Source: an uncultured Acidobacteriia bacterium (GTDB lineage Bacteria > Acidobacteriota > Terriglobia > Bryobacterales > Bryobacteraceae). From it: a DNA stretch of 64,000 nucleotides. Location of the stretch: NCBI GenBank assembly GCA_903875575.1, contig CAIQWJ010000059.1, positions 1 to 64,000 on the forward strand, read 5' to 3'. The position numbers were made by a program, and so were the translations under genes. Position 1 is the stretch's first letter. Each line of letters begins with the position of its first letter. Positions 26,487 to 36,068 of this stretch are shown here, in pieces. Below the pieces are notes generated by a model. It was not told the origin of the DNA. It did no database searches and saw only the letters and a program-made list of their open reading frames with translations.

Positions 26487-26827
26487 GCCACGTTGCGCTT
26501 CGCCCGCCGCAGGAGGAACTCGACGCGGCTATCGGCGTTGGGGTGGGCATCGACTACGAAGTGGAGGTCCGGGGTGCGGCGCAGGCTCAGACGGGTGGCC
26601 AGTTCGTGTTTCAGGAAGGATTTGGCGTGGTCGAGGCTGGCCAGGACTTTCTTTTCGGCGTCGGAATCGATGGCGACTTTGACGTGGGCGTGGCGCATGT
26701 CGGGGGAGACGTCCACGGCGGTCACCGAGACGTCGGCGAGGCGGGGGTCGTCCATTTCAAAGCCGATGAGTTCAGAGAGTTCCTCTCGAACGGCTTCGGA
26801 TACGCGTTTTGTGCGGTTTTCGTCCAT
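26477..26827 (-). CDS. rbfA: 30S ribosome-binding factor A
   Basis: 116 residues. KH-like RbfA with the N-terminal phrase RTKRVSEAVREELSELI and C-terminal RRTPDLHFVVD. It acts in late 16S maturation and cold adaptation. It is the last gene of the rimP-nusA-infB-DUF503-rbfA cluster, with a 30-base gap from DUF503. Confidence 0.95.
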   Translation of the reverse strand: MDENRTKRVSEAVREELSELIGFEMDDPRLADVSVTAVDVSPDMRHAHVKVAIDSDAEKKVLASLDHAKSFLKHELATRLSLRRTPDLHFVVDAHPNADSRVEFLLRRAKRNVAKG

Positions 26828-26857
26828 GGGGAATAGCTTTCAGCGATCAGTCTTACT

Positions 26858-27142
26858 TTACATCCATTCGAGATTTGCGCGGATCAGCATGGGGCCTAAC
26901 TGGCTCGCTGCTTCGTCTTCGACTGATCGCAATATTTGTGATGCGAAATCGCGGCTGGCGGATACAATCGCCACCGCGATGACTGCACTGTTGTGCAGGT
27001 CCTGATCTTCGATTTCGGCTACCGAGACGTTGAACTTGCCTCGGAGGCGGTCCTTCAGGGACTTTACGACGTGGCGCTTTTCCTTGAGGGAATGCGCCTG
27101 GTCGATGAGAAGTTCGAGGGTAAGAACGCCGATTGTTGCCAT
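26858..27142 (-). CDS. DUF503 family protein (YlxP-like)
   Basis: 94 residues with the family start IGVLTLELLIDQAHSLKEKRHVVKSLKDRLR. The protein commonly lies between infB and rbfA. Its role is unknown but presumably ribosome- or translation-linked. It is separated from infB by 217 bases carrying tandem hairpins, so it may have its own promoter. Confidence 0.93.
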   Translation of the reverse strand: MATIGVLTLELLIDQAHSLKEKRHVVKSLKDRLRGKFNVSVAEIEDQDLHNSAVIAVAIVSASRDFASQILRSVEDEAASQLGPMLIRANLEWM

Positions 27143-27247
27143 TTTTTCAGGTTTCAGCCATCAGCTTCGGCCACCGCGAGATTTAACAAACAGATCCTGC
27201 CACCGCTCCTTTGCAGTCGCGGCTCAGTAACAGGATTTGCCTGGCGA

Positions 27248-27327
27248 CAGGCGCTTGCCTGCAACAGGTCGTCGAGCTTCGCTCGACCCCACAGGCTAAA
27301 GCCTACGCCAACCCCGGAGACCCGGGG
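27248..27327. repeat. Four tandem hairpins between infB and DUF503
   Basis: Four consecutive stem-loops occur in 80 bases: CAGGC/GCCTG (27248-27261), GTCGAGC/GCTCGAC (27271-27287), AGGCT/AGCCT (27293-27304) and CCCCGG/CCGGGG (27312-27327), the last three with two- to four-base loops. They occupy the noncoding gap 27143-27359. Such tight clustering suggests a dispersed palindromic element or a structured RNA. Confidence 0.6.
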
Positions 27328-27359
27328 CTGACTGCCGACAGTTGACCGCTGATAGCTTC

Positions 27360-30300
27360 TTACGCTACTTCTACGGCTACGCGCTGCAGGACGTAGGCTT
27401 CGATGATGTCGCCTGCCTGAACGTCGTTGAAGCTTTCGAGCGTAATACCGCACTCCATGCCGCTGCGTACTTCGCTGACGTCGTCTTTGAAACGACGCAA
27501 CGAGGCCACTTTGCCGGTGTGGACCGCGACACCGTCGCGGAGGACGCGGCAGTTGGCGTCGCGAGTGAAGCTGCCATCGAGCACCAGGCTGCCCGCCACG
27601 GTGCCGATTCTCGACACCTTGAAGGTTTCCCGGACTTCGGCCTTGCCCTTGTAGACTTCCTTGTAAACCGGGGCGAGGAGGCCCGCCATCGCCTTCTTGA
27701 TCTGGTCCACAACCTCATAAATGATGGTGTGGAGTTCGATATCGACCTTTTCCTGCTCGGCCGCAGCTGCGGCGTTGCGTTCGGGCTTGACGTTGAAGCC
27801 GAGGACGACGGCGTTGGACGCAGCCGCGAGCAGCACGTCCGATTCGTTGATGGCACCGACGCCGGCGCGCAGCACGCGCACGGTGACCTTCTCGGTAGAG
27901 AGGCGTTCGAGGGTATCGCGCAGAACTTCGGCGGAACCGCTGACGTCGGCCTTGAGGATGAGAGGCAGTTCGTGTACTTCGCCCGCCGCCATCTTGCGAT
28001 GGAGTTGTTCGAGAGTGAGACGACCGGTCTTGGCCAACTGCGCGGCGCGCTCTTTTTCGGCGCGATAGAGAACGATCTGTTTGGCCTTGGCGGTATCGGT
28101 GACCACCTGGAAGTTGTCGCCGGCCTCTGGCAACCGCTCGAGACCGAGGACTTCCACGGGCATGGACGGACCGGCTTCCTTCACAGGCAGGCCGTTATCG
28201 CCAATCATGGCGCGGACGCGGCCGAAGACGGTGCCGCAGATAAAGTCGTCGCCGACACGAACGGTGCCGTTGCGGACGAGGATGGTGGCGACCGGACCGC
28301 GACCGCGATCCAGCTTGGCTTCGAGGACGCTGGCCATGGCGGGCCGGGCCGGATTCGCGCGAAGATCGGCGATTTCCGACACGAGCATGATCATTTCGAG
28401 AAGCAGATCGAGATTGATCCTCTTCTTGGCAGAGACGGGCACCATGACGGTGTCGCCGCCCCATTCTTCGGGGTTGAGGCCGCGATCAGCCAACTGCTGC
28501 TTGATGCGATCCGGCTGAGCTTCGGGTTTATCGATCTTGTTGATGGCAACAATGATCGGGACCTTGGCGGCGCGGGCGTGATCGATCGCTTCGAGGGTCT
28601 GCGGCATGACGCCATCGTCAGCCGCCACCACGAGGATGACGATGTCGGTGACCTTGGCACCGCGGGAACGCATGCGGGTAAACGCTTCGTGACCCGGAGT
28701 GTCGATAAAGACGATGGTCTGGCCGTTGTGATCGACGTGATAAGCGCCGATGTGCTGGGTGATGCCGCCGGCTTCGCGGCCCGCGACGTTGGCCGTACGG
28801 ATGGCGTCCAGGAGAGACGTTTTACCGTGATCGACGTGGCCCATGATGGTGACAACGGGCGGACGGCGGAAGCGGTCTGTGGTCTCTTCGTTGAGGTCGA
28901 CTTCCTGCATCGCCTCTTCTTCGTAGGTGACGGCGGAAGTGGAGGCACCGAATTCGCGCGAGAGCTCGGTGGCGAGCTTGCTATCAAGAGTCTGGTTGAT
29001 GGTCGCGAAAATGCCGCGATCCACCAGCTTCTTGATGACGAGATTTGCCCGGACGTCGAGTTTCTCCGAAAGTTCCTTGACCGTGATGCCTTCCGAGATG
29101 GTGATGTCGCGGTTGATGGGCGGCGGCGCGGCGGTATCGCGGCGAATCTGCGGCCGAAGAATCTTTTCTTCGGCGTCGCGGCGGCGGTCACGCGAGGTGC
29201 GCGGACGCTTGTTGGGCTGGGGCCGACGGGCGGCATTGTGATCTGGTGGCGGCGGAGCGCCGGGGCCAAGGAGCGGAGCACCGCCACGGGAAGTGGGGTG
29301 CATGGGGCGCGGACCGCCGGGACGCTGGCCGGGGCCAGGCATACCGGGACGCATGGTGCGGCCGGGCATGGCGGAAGGCTGACCAGGGCGCGGCGGGCCC
29401 TGATAAAGAGGCTGACCGGGGCGCGGCGTGGTGGGGCGCATGGGAGCGCCGGGACGCGGAGAAGGGGCACCTGGCATCGCCGAAGGGGGCGGCGCCTGGC
29501 TGGGGAAAGTACGCGGCTGGCTGGGAGCCGGGCCGGCCTGACCGGGAAATGGAGAACGAGCCTGCTGGCCGATACGGGCGGCGAGATCGGCACGCGGCGG
29601 CACGGTTGGCCGTGCGGTCGGCTGACCGACAATGCTGCCCGGAGCCTGACTGCCGGGATGTTGCGGCTGCTGACCAGGGAACTGGCGACCGATGGGCTGA
29701 CCGGCGGTTGGACGCGGCGCTGCGGGGCGCGGCTGGCCGGGACCTGCCTGCGGGGCGCGCGGCGCGGGGGCGATCGGAACACCTGGGCGGACGCCCGGGG
29801 CGGCTGGCGACGGAGCGCCTGGCTGTGCAGGACCTGCCGAGGGCGTTTGCCGTGGCGGTGTCATACTGGCCGGAACTGCTGTTGAACCGCTTCCTGGTGC
29901 GCCCGCAGGCAGCGGCTGACGGGGACCGGAGAGAATCTGACCGGGCCGGGGACCAGCCGAAGGAATGGGCCGGGCAGCCGACGGAACCGGACGTAACGGC
30001 AGAGATGGAGCGGACGACGGGCTACCGGCCGCAGAGGCGGGCGGGGTGGTGCGCGGCCCTACGGGTGGATGAATGGGTGCGCCCCGGCCCAGCATGGGCG
30101 GGCGCAGCGGAAGGGCGCGAGGCTTGTTGGCGTCGTCAGCCGGAGTTTCTTCTTTCGAAGCCGGGGCATCGGCAGCCGGGGTAGCTGGAGCCGCCGGAGC
30201 AACGGGAGGCGCCACGGAAGCAGGCGGCGGTATCCGGCGAGCAGGCGTGGGAATGATCTGGCCGGGGACGAACTGGCTCGGAGGATTGACGGCAAGAGGC

Positions 30301-30677
30301 GGAGCGACGGGCTTCCGTGGTTCGGGAGCGGCTTCGCGGGCAGGTTCCGTTACCGGCGCGGGCTTCGCGATCGGAGCAGCCTTGGCTGCTTCTTTGTCTC
30401 GCTCAGGGCTGGCTTTGTCTCGCTCAGGGCTGGCCTTCTCTGGCTCAGGGCCGGAGGGTTCGGACGCAGGGGGAGCTTCGGCTCGTCTCCGGGGCAGGGC
30501 CGGGATGGCAGAAGCGTCGCCGCCAAAAAAGCGGCGGAGCTTCTCGGCCATATCGTCTTCGATCGAGCTGGAGTGGGTCAGCGGCTCGGTAATGCCGAGA
30601 TCGTGCAGTTTATCGATGACCTCACGCGACTTGACTTCGAGCTGCCGCGCCAGCTCATTGATTCGAATCTTACTCAT
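27360..30677 (-). CDS. infB: Translation initiation factor IF-2
   Basis: 1105 residues. The IF2_N domain (residues 1-50, [22 protein letters not shown]) is followed by a long Pro/Ala/Gly-rich linker (about 60-480), then a second N-type domain and the GTPase domain with [15 protein letters not shown] near 612, DTPGHEAF and NKIDKPEA. C-terminal domains for fMet-tRNA binding follow. The linker makes it longer than E. coli IF-2 (890). It lies 83 bases downstream of nusA; no ylxR gene intervenes. Confidence 0.97.
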   Translation of the reverse strand: MSKIRINELARQLEVKSREVIDKLHDLGITEPLTHSSSIEDDMAEKLRRFFGGDASAIPALPRRRAEAPPASEPSGPEPEKASPERDKASPERDKEAAKAAPIAKPAPVTEPAREAAPEPRKPVAPPLAVNPPSQFVPGQIIPTPARRIPPPASVAPPVAPAAPATPAADAPASKEETPADDANKPRALPLRPPMLGRGAPIHPPVGPRTTPPASAAGSPSSAPSLPLRPVPSAARPIPSAGPRPGQILSGPRQPLPAGAPGSGSTAVPASMTPPRQTPSAGPAQPGAPSPAAPGVRPGVPIAPAPRAPQAGPGQPRPAAPRPTAGQPIGRQFPGQQPQHPGSQAPGSIVGQPTARPTVPPRADLAARIGQQARSPFPGQAGPAPSQPRTFPSQAPPPSAMPGAPSPRPGAPMRPTTPRPGQPLYQGPPRPGQPSAMPGRTMRPGMPGPGQRPGGPRPMHPTSRGGAPLLGPGAPPPPDHNAARRPQPNKRPRTSRDRRRDAEEKILRPQIRRDTAAPPPINRDITISEGITVKELSEKLDVRANLVIKKLVDRGIFATINQTLDSKLATELSREFGASTSAVTYEEEAMQEVDLNEETTDRFRRPPVVTIMGHVDHGKTSLLDAIRTANVAGREAGGITQHIGAYHVDHNGQTIVFIDTPGHEAFTRMRSRGAKVTDIVILVVAADDGVMPQTLEAIDHARAAKVPIIVAINKIDKPEAQPDRIKQQLADRGLNPEEWGGDTVMVPVSAKKRINLDLLLEMIMLVSEIADLRANPARPAMASVLEAKLDRGRGPVATILVRNGTVRVGDDFICGTVFGRVRAMIGDNGLPVKEAGPSMPVEVLGLERLPEAGDNFQVVTDTAKAKQIVLYRAEKERAAQLAKTGRLTLEQLHRKMAAGEVHELPLILKADVSGSAEVLRDTLERLSTEKVTVRVLRAGVGAINESDVLLAAASNAVVLGFNVKPERNAAAAAEQEKVDIELHTIIYEVVDQIKKAMAGLLAPVYKEVYKGKAEVRETFKVSRIGTVAGSLVLDGSFTRDANCRVLRDGVAVHTGKVASLRRFKDDVSEVRSGMECGITLESFNDVQAGDIIEAYVLQRVAVEVA

Positions 30678-30760
30678 GTTTAAGGCGTTTCACGTTGTCG
30701 AACTACAACTACTACCAGGCCCCGCATAACCAGGACCTTCACAAACCGCTCACCGCAGGG

Positions 30761-32227
30761 TTAAGACACAACTTTACCGTCTTCGCCCGGCTCAGTACCT
30801 GCTTCGACCGATTCACTCATCGTACCAGAGTCATCCGGTGAAACCGCTTCCGGCTCAGCGACAGCTGCGGAATCCGCGGTTTCGTGAGTGGCTTCCGGAG
30901 CGGCTTCCTGCGTTCCTTCGGCTGACTCAGCCGCTGGAGCTTCGGCCGCTGCCGGCTCCTCGGCGTATTCCTGACCATAATAGTTATTGATGGCCTGCTG
31001 GATGAGACTAACAGCGTTCTCGTCGATGCCCTCAATGGCTTCCAGAAGTTCCGGAGTCATACCGCCCAGCTTTTCGATGGTGCCGACATCGCCCTTGACG
31101 AGTGCATCCACGATTGGCTCGGCCAAACCATATTCGATCAGAATGGAGACCGGGGCACCGATGGACAGCAACTCGATGGCGCCCTGCACTTCCTGCCGCT
31201 TTTCTTCTTCGCTCTTGATATCAACTTTCCAACCAAGCAATTTAGCGGCCAGACGAACATTCTGGCCTTTCTTGCCGATGGCGAGCGAGAGCTGCGAATC
31301 GTCCACAATGACTTCCATGTGGCGCTCTTCGGGGTTGATGATGGTCACGCGCGTAATTTTGGCGGGGCTCAGCGCATGCGTGGCGAACTGCACGGGTTCG
31401 TCGGAATACTCAATGATGTCGATCTTTTCGCCGCGTAGTTCGCGGATGATCGACTGGACGCGCATGCCCTTCATGCCGACGCAGGCACCGACGCAATCGA
31501 CATCGCGGTCACGGCTGGAAACGGCGATCTTGGTGCGTTCGCCGGCTTCGCGGGCGCAGCCGCGAATGGTGACGGTGCCATCGTAGATTTCCGGAACTTC
31601 CTGCTCGAAAAGACGCTTTACGAGTTCAGAATCTGCGCGGGAGACCACAACCCCAGGACCTTTAGACGATTTATCCACCAGCTTGATGACGCAGCGGATG
31701 CGATCGCCCACGCTGAAGCTTTCGAGGCGCGACTGCTCGCGCTTGGGGAGCCGGGCTTCGGTTTTGCCGAGATCGACGACCAGATCCAGGCCTTCGATGC
31801 GCTTGATGGTGGTGTTGATCAGTTCGCCGACACGATCGGCATATTCGCGATAAATGGTATCGCGTTCGGCTTCGCGGACCTTCTGAAAAATGACCTGCTT
31901 GGCGGTCTGGGCGGAGATGCGACCGAGCGCCTCGCCCGGCTTGGCAAAGCGGACGGTGGAACCGATTTCAGCCTTGGCGTCTACTTTGCGAGCTTCGGCC
32001 AGCGTTGCTTCGAGCGCGGGATCGGTGACGGCTTCGACGACGGTTTTGACAGCATACAGCTTGAGGCCGCCCGAGCGGTCGTCAAAATCCACTTCGTAGT
32101 TCTCATTGGTGCGGAAATGCTTGCGCGCCGCGAGCAGCATGGCGTCCTTGACGGCGTCCAGAACGATCTGGGTGTCGATGCCTTTTTCTTTGCTGAGCAG
32201 TTCAATTGATTGATAGATGCTGTCCAC
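30761..32227 (-). CDS. nusA: Transcription termination/antitermination factor NusA
   Basis: 488 residues. N-terminal RNAP-binding domain (DSIYQSIELLSKEKGID), an S1 domain near 130-200, two KH domains with GACVGMKGMRVQSIIRELRGEKIDIIEYS and AIGKKGQNVRLAAKLLGWK, then an acidic Ala/Glu-rich tail. The frame runs to a TTG ten codons earlier, but the GTG at 32227 has GAGGA six bases upstream and starts at the conserved residues. It begins 58 bases after rimP. Confidence 0.96.
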   Translation of the reverse strand: MDSIYQSIELLSKEKGIDTQIVLDAVKDAMLLAARKHFRTNENYEVDFDDRSGGLKLYAVKTVVEAVTDPALEATLAEARKVDAKAEIGSTVRFAKPGEALGRISAQTAKQVIFQKVREAERDTIYREYADRVGELINTTIKRIEGLDLVVDLGKTEARLPKREQSRLESFSVGDRIRCVIKLVDKSSKGPGVVVSRADSELVKRLFEQEVPEIYDGTVTIRGCAREAGERTKIAVSSRDRDVDCVGACVGMKGMRVQSIIRELRGEKIDIIEYSDEPVQFATHALSPAKITRVTIINPEERHMEVIVDDSQLSLAIGKKGQNVRLAAKLLGWKVDIKSEEEKRQEVQGAIELLSIGAPVSILIEYGLAEPIVDALVKGDVGTIEKLGGMTPELLEAIEGIDENAVSLIQQAINNYYGQEYAEEPAAAEAPAAESAEGTQEAAPEATHETADSAAVAEPEAVSPDDSGTMSESVEAGTEPGEDGKVVS

Positions 32228-32285
32228 AGTGATTCCTCGATCCTGATTCAAATTCAATATAAGAGCAAACGATTTCGGTGCCGGT

Positions 32286-32783
32286 TTACCACTCGAACTT
32301 CAGATTGGCGCGGTCGACCTCAGAGAAGGGGAAGGTAACTTCCACGCCTTCGGAAAGAGTGACCGCGATGGACTGAGTGGCAGCGTCGGCGCGGGCAAGC
32401 ATGCCGTCAAAGTGCTTCGCGGTGGCCGGGGCCACAATCTCGCGCAGAACGACTTTGACTTTTTCGCCGACGAAACGCTCCCAATCCTTCCATTTGAGCA
32501 ACTTACGCTCGACGCCAGGGGAGCTGACCTCGAGGCTGTAGGTGCCGGGAATGAAGTCTTCCACATCCAGAATGTCGCCGACCTGGCGGGTAATGAACTC
32601 GCAATCGCCGTGGGTGACGCCCGCGGGCTTGTCGCCGAACGCAACGGGGCGATCGATCACGATCAGCAGCACCTGATGGCGACCGGTACCTTTGAGTTCG
32701 ACCTCAACGATTTCGATGCCTTCCGGCTGCGCGACGCGCTCGGCGATTTCTACGATCTTCGCGACGATTGCAGTACGATTCAT
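32286..32783 (-). CDS. rimP: Ribosome maturation factor RimP
   Basis: 165 residues. RimP N-terminal domain with VAQPEGIEIVEVELKG, then LDVEDFIPGTYSLEVSSPGVERKL, which is diagnostic. It assists 30S assembly. The ATG at 32783 is the first good start; the frame extends four codons to a TTG. It is the first gene of the nusA operon, directly behind a leader hairpin with a T-run. Confidence 0.95.
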   Translation of the reverse strand: MNRTAIVAKIVEIAERVAQPEGIEIVEVELKGTGRHQVLLIVIDRPVAFGDKPAGVTHGDCEFITRQVGDILDVEDFIPGTYSLEVSSPGVERKLLKWKDWERFVGEKVKVVLREIVAPATAKHFDGMLARADAATQSIAVTLSEGVEVTFPFSEVDRANLKFEW

Positions 32784-32796
32784 GCCCGATTCCAAT

Positions 32797-32819
32797 AAAA
32801 AAGTGGGCTTTCGCCCACT
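32797..32819 (-). terminator. Terminator hairpin in the leader of rimP-nusA-infB
   Basis: On the minus strand AGTGGGC-GAAA-GCCCACT is followed by TTTTTATT, ending about 13 bases before the rimP ATG. It lies downstream of a good minus-strand promoter (32845-32872), and no other minus-strand gene lies immediately upstream, so it can act only on the leader of this operon. Confidence 0.8.
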
Positions 32820-32844
32820 GCCTGAGTCCGACCACTAAAATTCG

Positions 32845-32872
32845 AGTATAGCAGAGGTGGGGAAGTTGGCAA
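32845..32872 (-). promoter_or_regulatory. Promoter of the rimP-nusA-infB operon
   Basis: Minus-strand -35 TTGCCA (32872-32867), a 16-base spacer, and extended -10 TGC-TATACT (-10 at 32850-32845). The predicted start is near 32838, giving a leader of about 55 bases to rimP. Confidence 0.75.
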
Positions 32873-32943
32873 GAGGTTAATAGGGTGACGGCGGCGGGGC
32901 TGGATGTGGCGGACGCGTGGTATCCTGGCCGTGAATTGACTTG

Positions 32944-34215
32944 ATGCGCCCCAGGCTCCATTTCGCGCTTGTATTTTTGGTGGCGGCCATTGCGTGCCCG
33001 GCTACGGCGCAGACGGCGGCGAAAGAACAGGCTGTGTGGAGAGATTCGTTCGAAGTGGTGTGGACGACCGTCCGCGATCACAATCCCGACGCAAAGCTCA
33101 ATGGACTCGACTGGCAGGCAATTCATGAGGCGTTTCAACCCCGGATTCAGAAAGCGCGGTCATTAGTTGAGGTGCGCGACATTCTCCGGGAGATGATTGG
33201 CAAGCTCGGAGTTTCCCACTATTCGATCATCCCGGGGGATTTGTATGGTGCGGTGGCGTCGACGGCGTCTGCGGCCTCCGGCGCCGGAATCGAGACGGTG
33301 ATTCTGGATGGCAAGGCTGTGGTGAAGGCCGTGAAGGCGGATTCGGCGGCGGCTCGCGCGGGAGTACAGGCGGGGATGGTGCTCGACAGCATCGATGGCA
33401 GCGCCGTGAAGCCTTTGCTGGACACCGCGGGCGCGCTGGAGGACAGCGAAGCGCGGCGTCTGGTGACTCGTTCGGTGACACAGAAGCTGACGGGACCAGG
33501 GGAGAGTCCGCTGCAACTGGATTTGGTGGACAGCGCCGGGAAGGCGAAACACGTAGAAGTGAAGGGTGGGGATTCGGCCACGACGGTGGAGTTCGGGAAT
33601 CTGCCGAAAACGCGGCTGGAGTTCGAGTCGCGCGCGCTGCCGGGCGGGGCGGGGTATATCCGTTTCAACGAGTTTTTGGATCCGGTCACGTTGATGCCGC
33701 GCTTTGAGAGCGCGATGCGCGGGTTTGCTGATGCGCCGGGCGTCGTTCTGGATCTGCGCGGGAATCCGGGCGGGATCGGGATTATGGCGATGGGGATCGC
33801 GGGCTTTTTTGTTGGCGAATCCGGACGGCAACTGGGTGAAATGAAGATGCGGGATACGGTGCTGAAGTTCACCGTGTTTCCACGGGCGGAGACTTACAAG
33901 GGCCGTGTGGCGATATTGCTGGACGAGGGGTCGGCTTCCACGACAGAGATGCTGGCGCAGGGGCTGCGGGATCTGAAGCGGGTGCGGATCTTTGGGACGC
34001 GGAGCGCCGGGGCGGCGCTGCCTTCGGACATCGTGCGACTGCCGGATGGCGATGGGTTTCAGTATCCGACAGCGAGTTATACGTCGGTGAGTGGGTTGGT
34101 GCTGGAAGGCAACGGAGTGACGCCGGACGTGGAAGTGCGACAAACGCGGGAGGCGCTGGCGGCGGGGCGGGATTTGGTGATTGAGGCCGCCGCGGCGTGG
34201 ATCGCTGGGCGGTAG
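32944..34215 (+). CDS. Exported S41 family (tail-specific/CtpA-type) peptidase
   Basis: 423 residues; signal peptide ends near ATAQ (residue 23). A helical cap, a degenerate PDZ-like region (VKADSAAARAGVQAGMVLDSIDG near 120), then the S41 core with VVLDLRGNPGG near 263 and DEGSASTTEML near 325, which contains the nucleophile Ser region. The catalytic Lys is not obvious in my reading. It is transcribed divergently from rimP. Confidence 0.88.
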   Translation: MRPRLHFALVFLVAAIACPATAQTAAKEQAVWRDSFEVVWTTVRDHNPDAKLNGLDWQAIHEAFQPRIQKARSLVEVRDILREMIGKLGVSHYSIIPGDLYGAVASTASAASGAGIETVILDGKAVVKAVKADSAAARAGVQAGMVLDSIDGSAVKPLLDTAGALEDSEARRLVTRSVTQKLTGPGESPLQLDLVDSAGKAKHVEVKGGDSATTVEFGNLPKTRLEFESRALPGGAGYIRFNEFLDPVTLMPRFESAMRGFADAPGVVLDLRGNPGGIGIMAMGIAGFFVGESGRQLGEMKMRDTVLKFTVFPRAETYKGRVAILLDEGSASTTEMLAQGLRDLKRVRIFGTRSAGAALPSDIVRLPDGDGFQYPTASYTSVSGLVLEGNGVTPDVEVRQTREALAAGRDLVIEAAAAWIAGR

Positions 34216-34239
34216 ACCCCTAAAGCCATAATGAAATGA

Positions 34240-35085
34240 ATGTCCTATCCATTCCGCTTCGCCATGTGCAACGAAGCTTTCGAGAAGCGCCCGCTGGCGG
34301 AACAGTGCCGCGTATTGCGCGCCGCCGGGTATTCCGGCATCGAACTGGCCCCTTTTACGTTGGGTGACGACCCGCTGGCGCTGAGCGCCGCGCAACGCCG
34401 CGAACTGCGCGACACGATGATCGGCGAGGGCCTGGAGTTCGTCGGCCTGCACTGGCTGCTGGTGGTGCCGTTCCCGATTCACGTGACCACGCCGGACAAG
34501 ACGCTGCGCGAGAAGAGCTGGCGGTATGTGAGCGGACTGGTGGATCTTTGCGCCGACCTTGCGCCCGCGGACGCAGCGTCGAACGGAATTATGGTCTTCG
34601 GCTCGCCCAAACAGCGTGGCCCGGTAGACGGGCTGACAGCGGGCGAGGCAGTGAAGAACTACACCGAAGGGCTGGCGGGGATCGCAGGCCATGCCGAAGC
34701 GCGGGGCGTCACGATTCTGGTGGAGGCGCTGCCACATTCGCAATGCAACATGATCCACACGCTGGACGAAGCGGTTGCGGTGGTGCGGGAGATTGGCAGC
34801 CCGGCGGTTTCGACGATGTTCGATGTGCACAATGCCGAGGATGAGACGGAGCCGCATGACCGGTTGATTGAGCGGCATTATGCGGATGTTCGGCACGTGC
34901 ATGTCAACGAAATGAACGGCGGCCATCCGGGGGCCGGGAATTACGACTTTGAGCGCGTTTTTGCTATCCTGGAGAAACTGGCCTATAAAGGCTGGGTTTC
35001 GGTGGAAGCCTTCGATTTCAGCGTCGGAGCCGAGGCGATCGCACAGGGTTCGATGGAACGAATGTTAAAGGCGGCGGGGGCATAA
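34240..35085 (+). CDS. Sugar phosphate isomerase/epimerase (AP endonuclease 2 TIM barrel)
   Basis: 281 residues. TIM-barrel family with opening RFAMCNEAFEKRPL, AGYSGIELAPF, and metal-site phrases VEALPHSQCNM, FDVHNAEDE and HVHVNEMNGGHPGAGNYDF. The substrate is not predictable. An NDP-sugar epimerase follows two bases later, so carbohydrate metabolism is likely. Confidence 0.85.
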   Translation: MSYPFRFAMCNEAFEKRPLAEQCRVLRAAGYSGIELAPFTLGDDPLALSAAQRRELRDTMIGEGLEFVGLHWLLVVPFPIHVTTPDKTLREKSWRYVSGLVDLCADLAPADAASNGIMVFGSPKQRGPVDGLTAGEAVKNYTEGLAGIAGHAEARGVTILVEALPHSQCNMIHTLDEAVAVVREIGSPAVSTMFDVHNAEDETEPHDRLIERHYADVRHVHVNEMNGGHPGAGNYDFERVFAILEKLAYKGWVSVEAFDFSVGAEAIAQGSMERMLKAAGA

Positions 35086-35087
35086 AC

Positions 35088-36035
35088 GTGGACAATTTCT
35101 TAGTGACCGGCGGGGCCGGATTTATTGGGTCCGGGCTGGTTCGCGGGCTGTTAGCGAAGGGTGCCAGCCGCGTCGCGGTGGTGGATTCGCTGCTGACTGG
35201 TTACGAACGGAACCTGGACGAAGTGCGCGGTTCGGTGGACTTCCACAAAGTGGATATTCGCGATTACGACACCGTGCGCAAGGCCATGGAAGGCATTGAC
35301 GTAGTGTTTCACGAGGCGGCGATTCCTTCTGTGCCGCGTTCGATCAATGAGCCGCTGCCATCGCACGATGTCAACATCAATGGCACTTTCAACGTGCTGC
35401 GGGCGGCGAAAGATGCTGGAGTGCGGCGCGTGATCTATGCGGCATCGTCATCGGCTTATGGCGATACGCTGATCCTGCCGAAGGTGGAGACGATGCTGGC
35501 TGCACCGAAATCTCCTTACGCGGCACAGAAGCTGATGGGCGAATATTACATGTCTGTCTGGGCATCGTGCTTCGGGCTTGAGACGGTGAGCCTGCGTTAT
35601 TTCAACGTGTTTGGCCCGCGGCAGGATCCGGGGAGCCAGTATTCCGGGGTGTTGTCATTGTTTATTTCGGCGATTCTGGATCGGAAGACGCCGACGATCT
35701 TCGGCGATGGCGGAACTTCGCGGGATTTCACTTATGTGGAAGATGTGGTGGGCCTGAATATCAAGGCGGCGGAAGCGCCTTCCAGCGTTTCGGGTAAGGT
35801 CTTCAACGGCGGTAACGGCGGGCGCATCACGCTGAACGAGGCGTGGAATCTGTTACAGAAGTTCGAAGGCGTTTCAATCCCCGCGAACTATGGACCGGAG
35901 CGACCGGGCGACGTACGGGATTCGCAGGCGGATACAACTGCGGCGGTGCGGGAGTTGGGCCATGCGCCGCAGGTCAGTTTCGAAGACGGCCTGCGGAAGA
36001 CGCTGGAGTGGTATCGCAGCGCACGTCAGGCTTAG
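35088..36035 (+). CDS. NAD-dependent sugar nucleotide epimerase (extended SDR)
   Basis: 315 residues from a GTG start two bases after the previous stop. NAD-binding GGAGFIGSG near residue 9, active-site YAAQK near 147 with the upstream AASSSAYGD, then LRYFNVFGPRQDPGSQYSGV. This resembles WbpP/UDP-GlcNAc or UDP-glucose 4-epimerases used for surface polysaccharides. Confidence 0.92.
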   Translation: MDNFLVTGGAGFIGSGLVRGLLAKGASRVAVVDSLLTGYERNLDEVRGSVDFHKVDIRDYDTVRKAMEGIDVVFHEAAIPSVPRSINEPLPSHDVNINGTFNVLRAAKDAGVRRVIYAASSSAYGDTLILPKVETMLAAPKSPYAAQKLMGEYYMSVWASCFGLETVSLRYFNVFGPRQDPGSQYSGVLSLFISAILDRKTPTIFGDGGTSRDFTYVEDVVGLNIKAAEAPSSVSGKVFNGGNGGRITLNEAWNLLQKFEGVSIPANYGPERPGDVRDSQADTTAAVRELGHAPQVSFEDGLRKTLEWYRSARQA

Positions 36036-36068
36036 CCGCCTGGAGGCTCGGCCCTCTAGACTGGTTAT

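Noticed and set aside
27342-29885. 847-residue open frame on the plus strand
   Set aside because: Lies antisense to infB, which has clear IF-2 motifs. The long frame follows from the GC-rich codon pattern of the opposite gene.
33163-34926. 587-residue open frame on the minus strand
   Set aside because: Spans the S41 and isomerase genes in antisense; low-complexity Arg/His/Pro composition.
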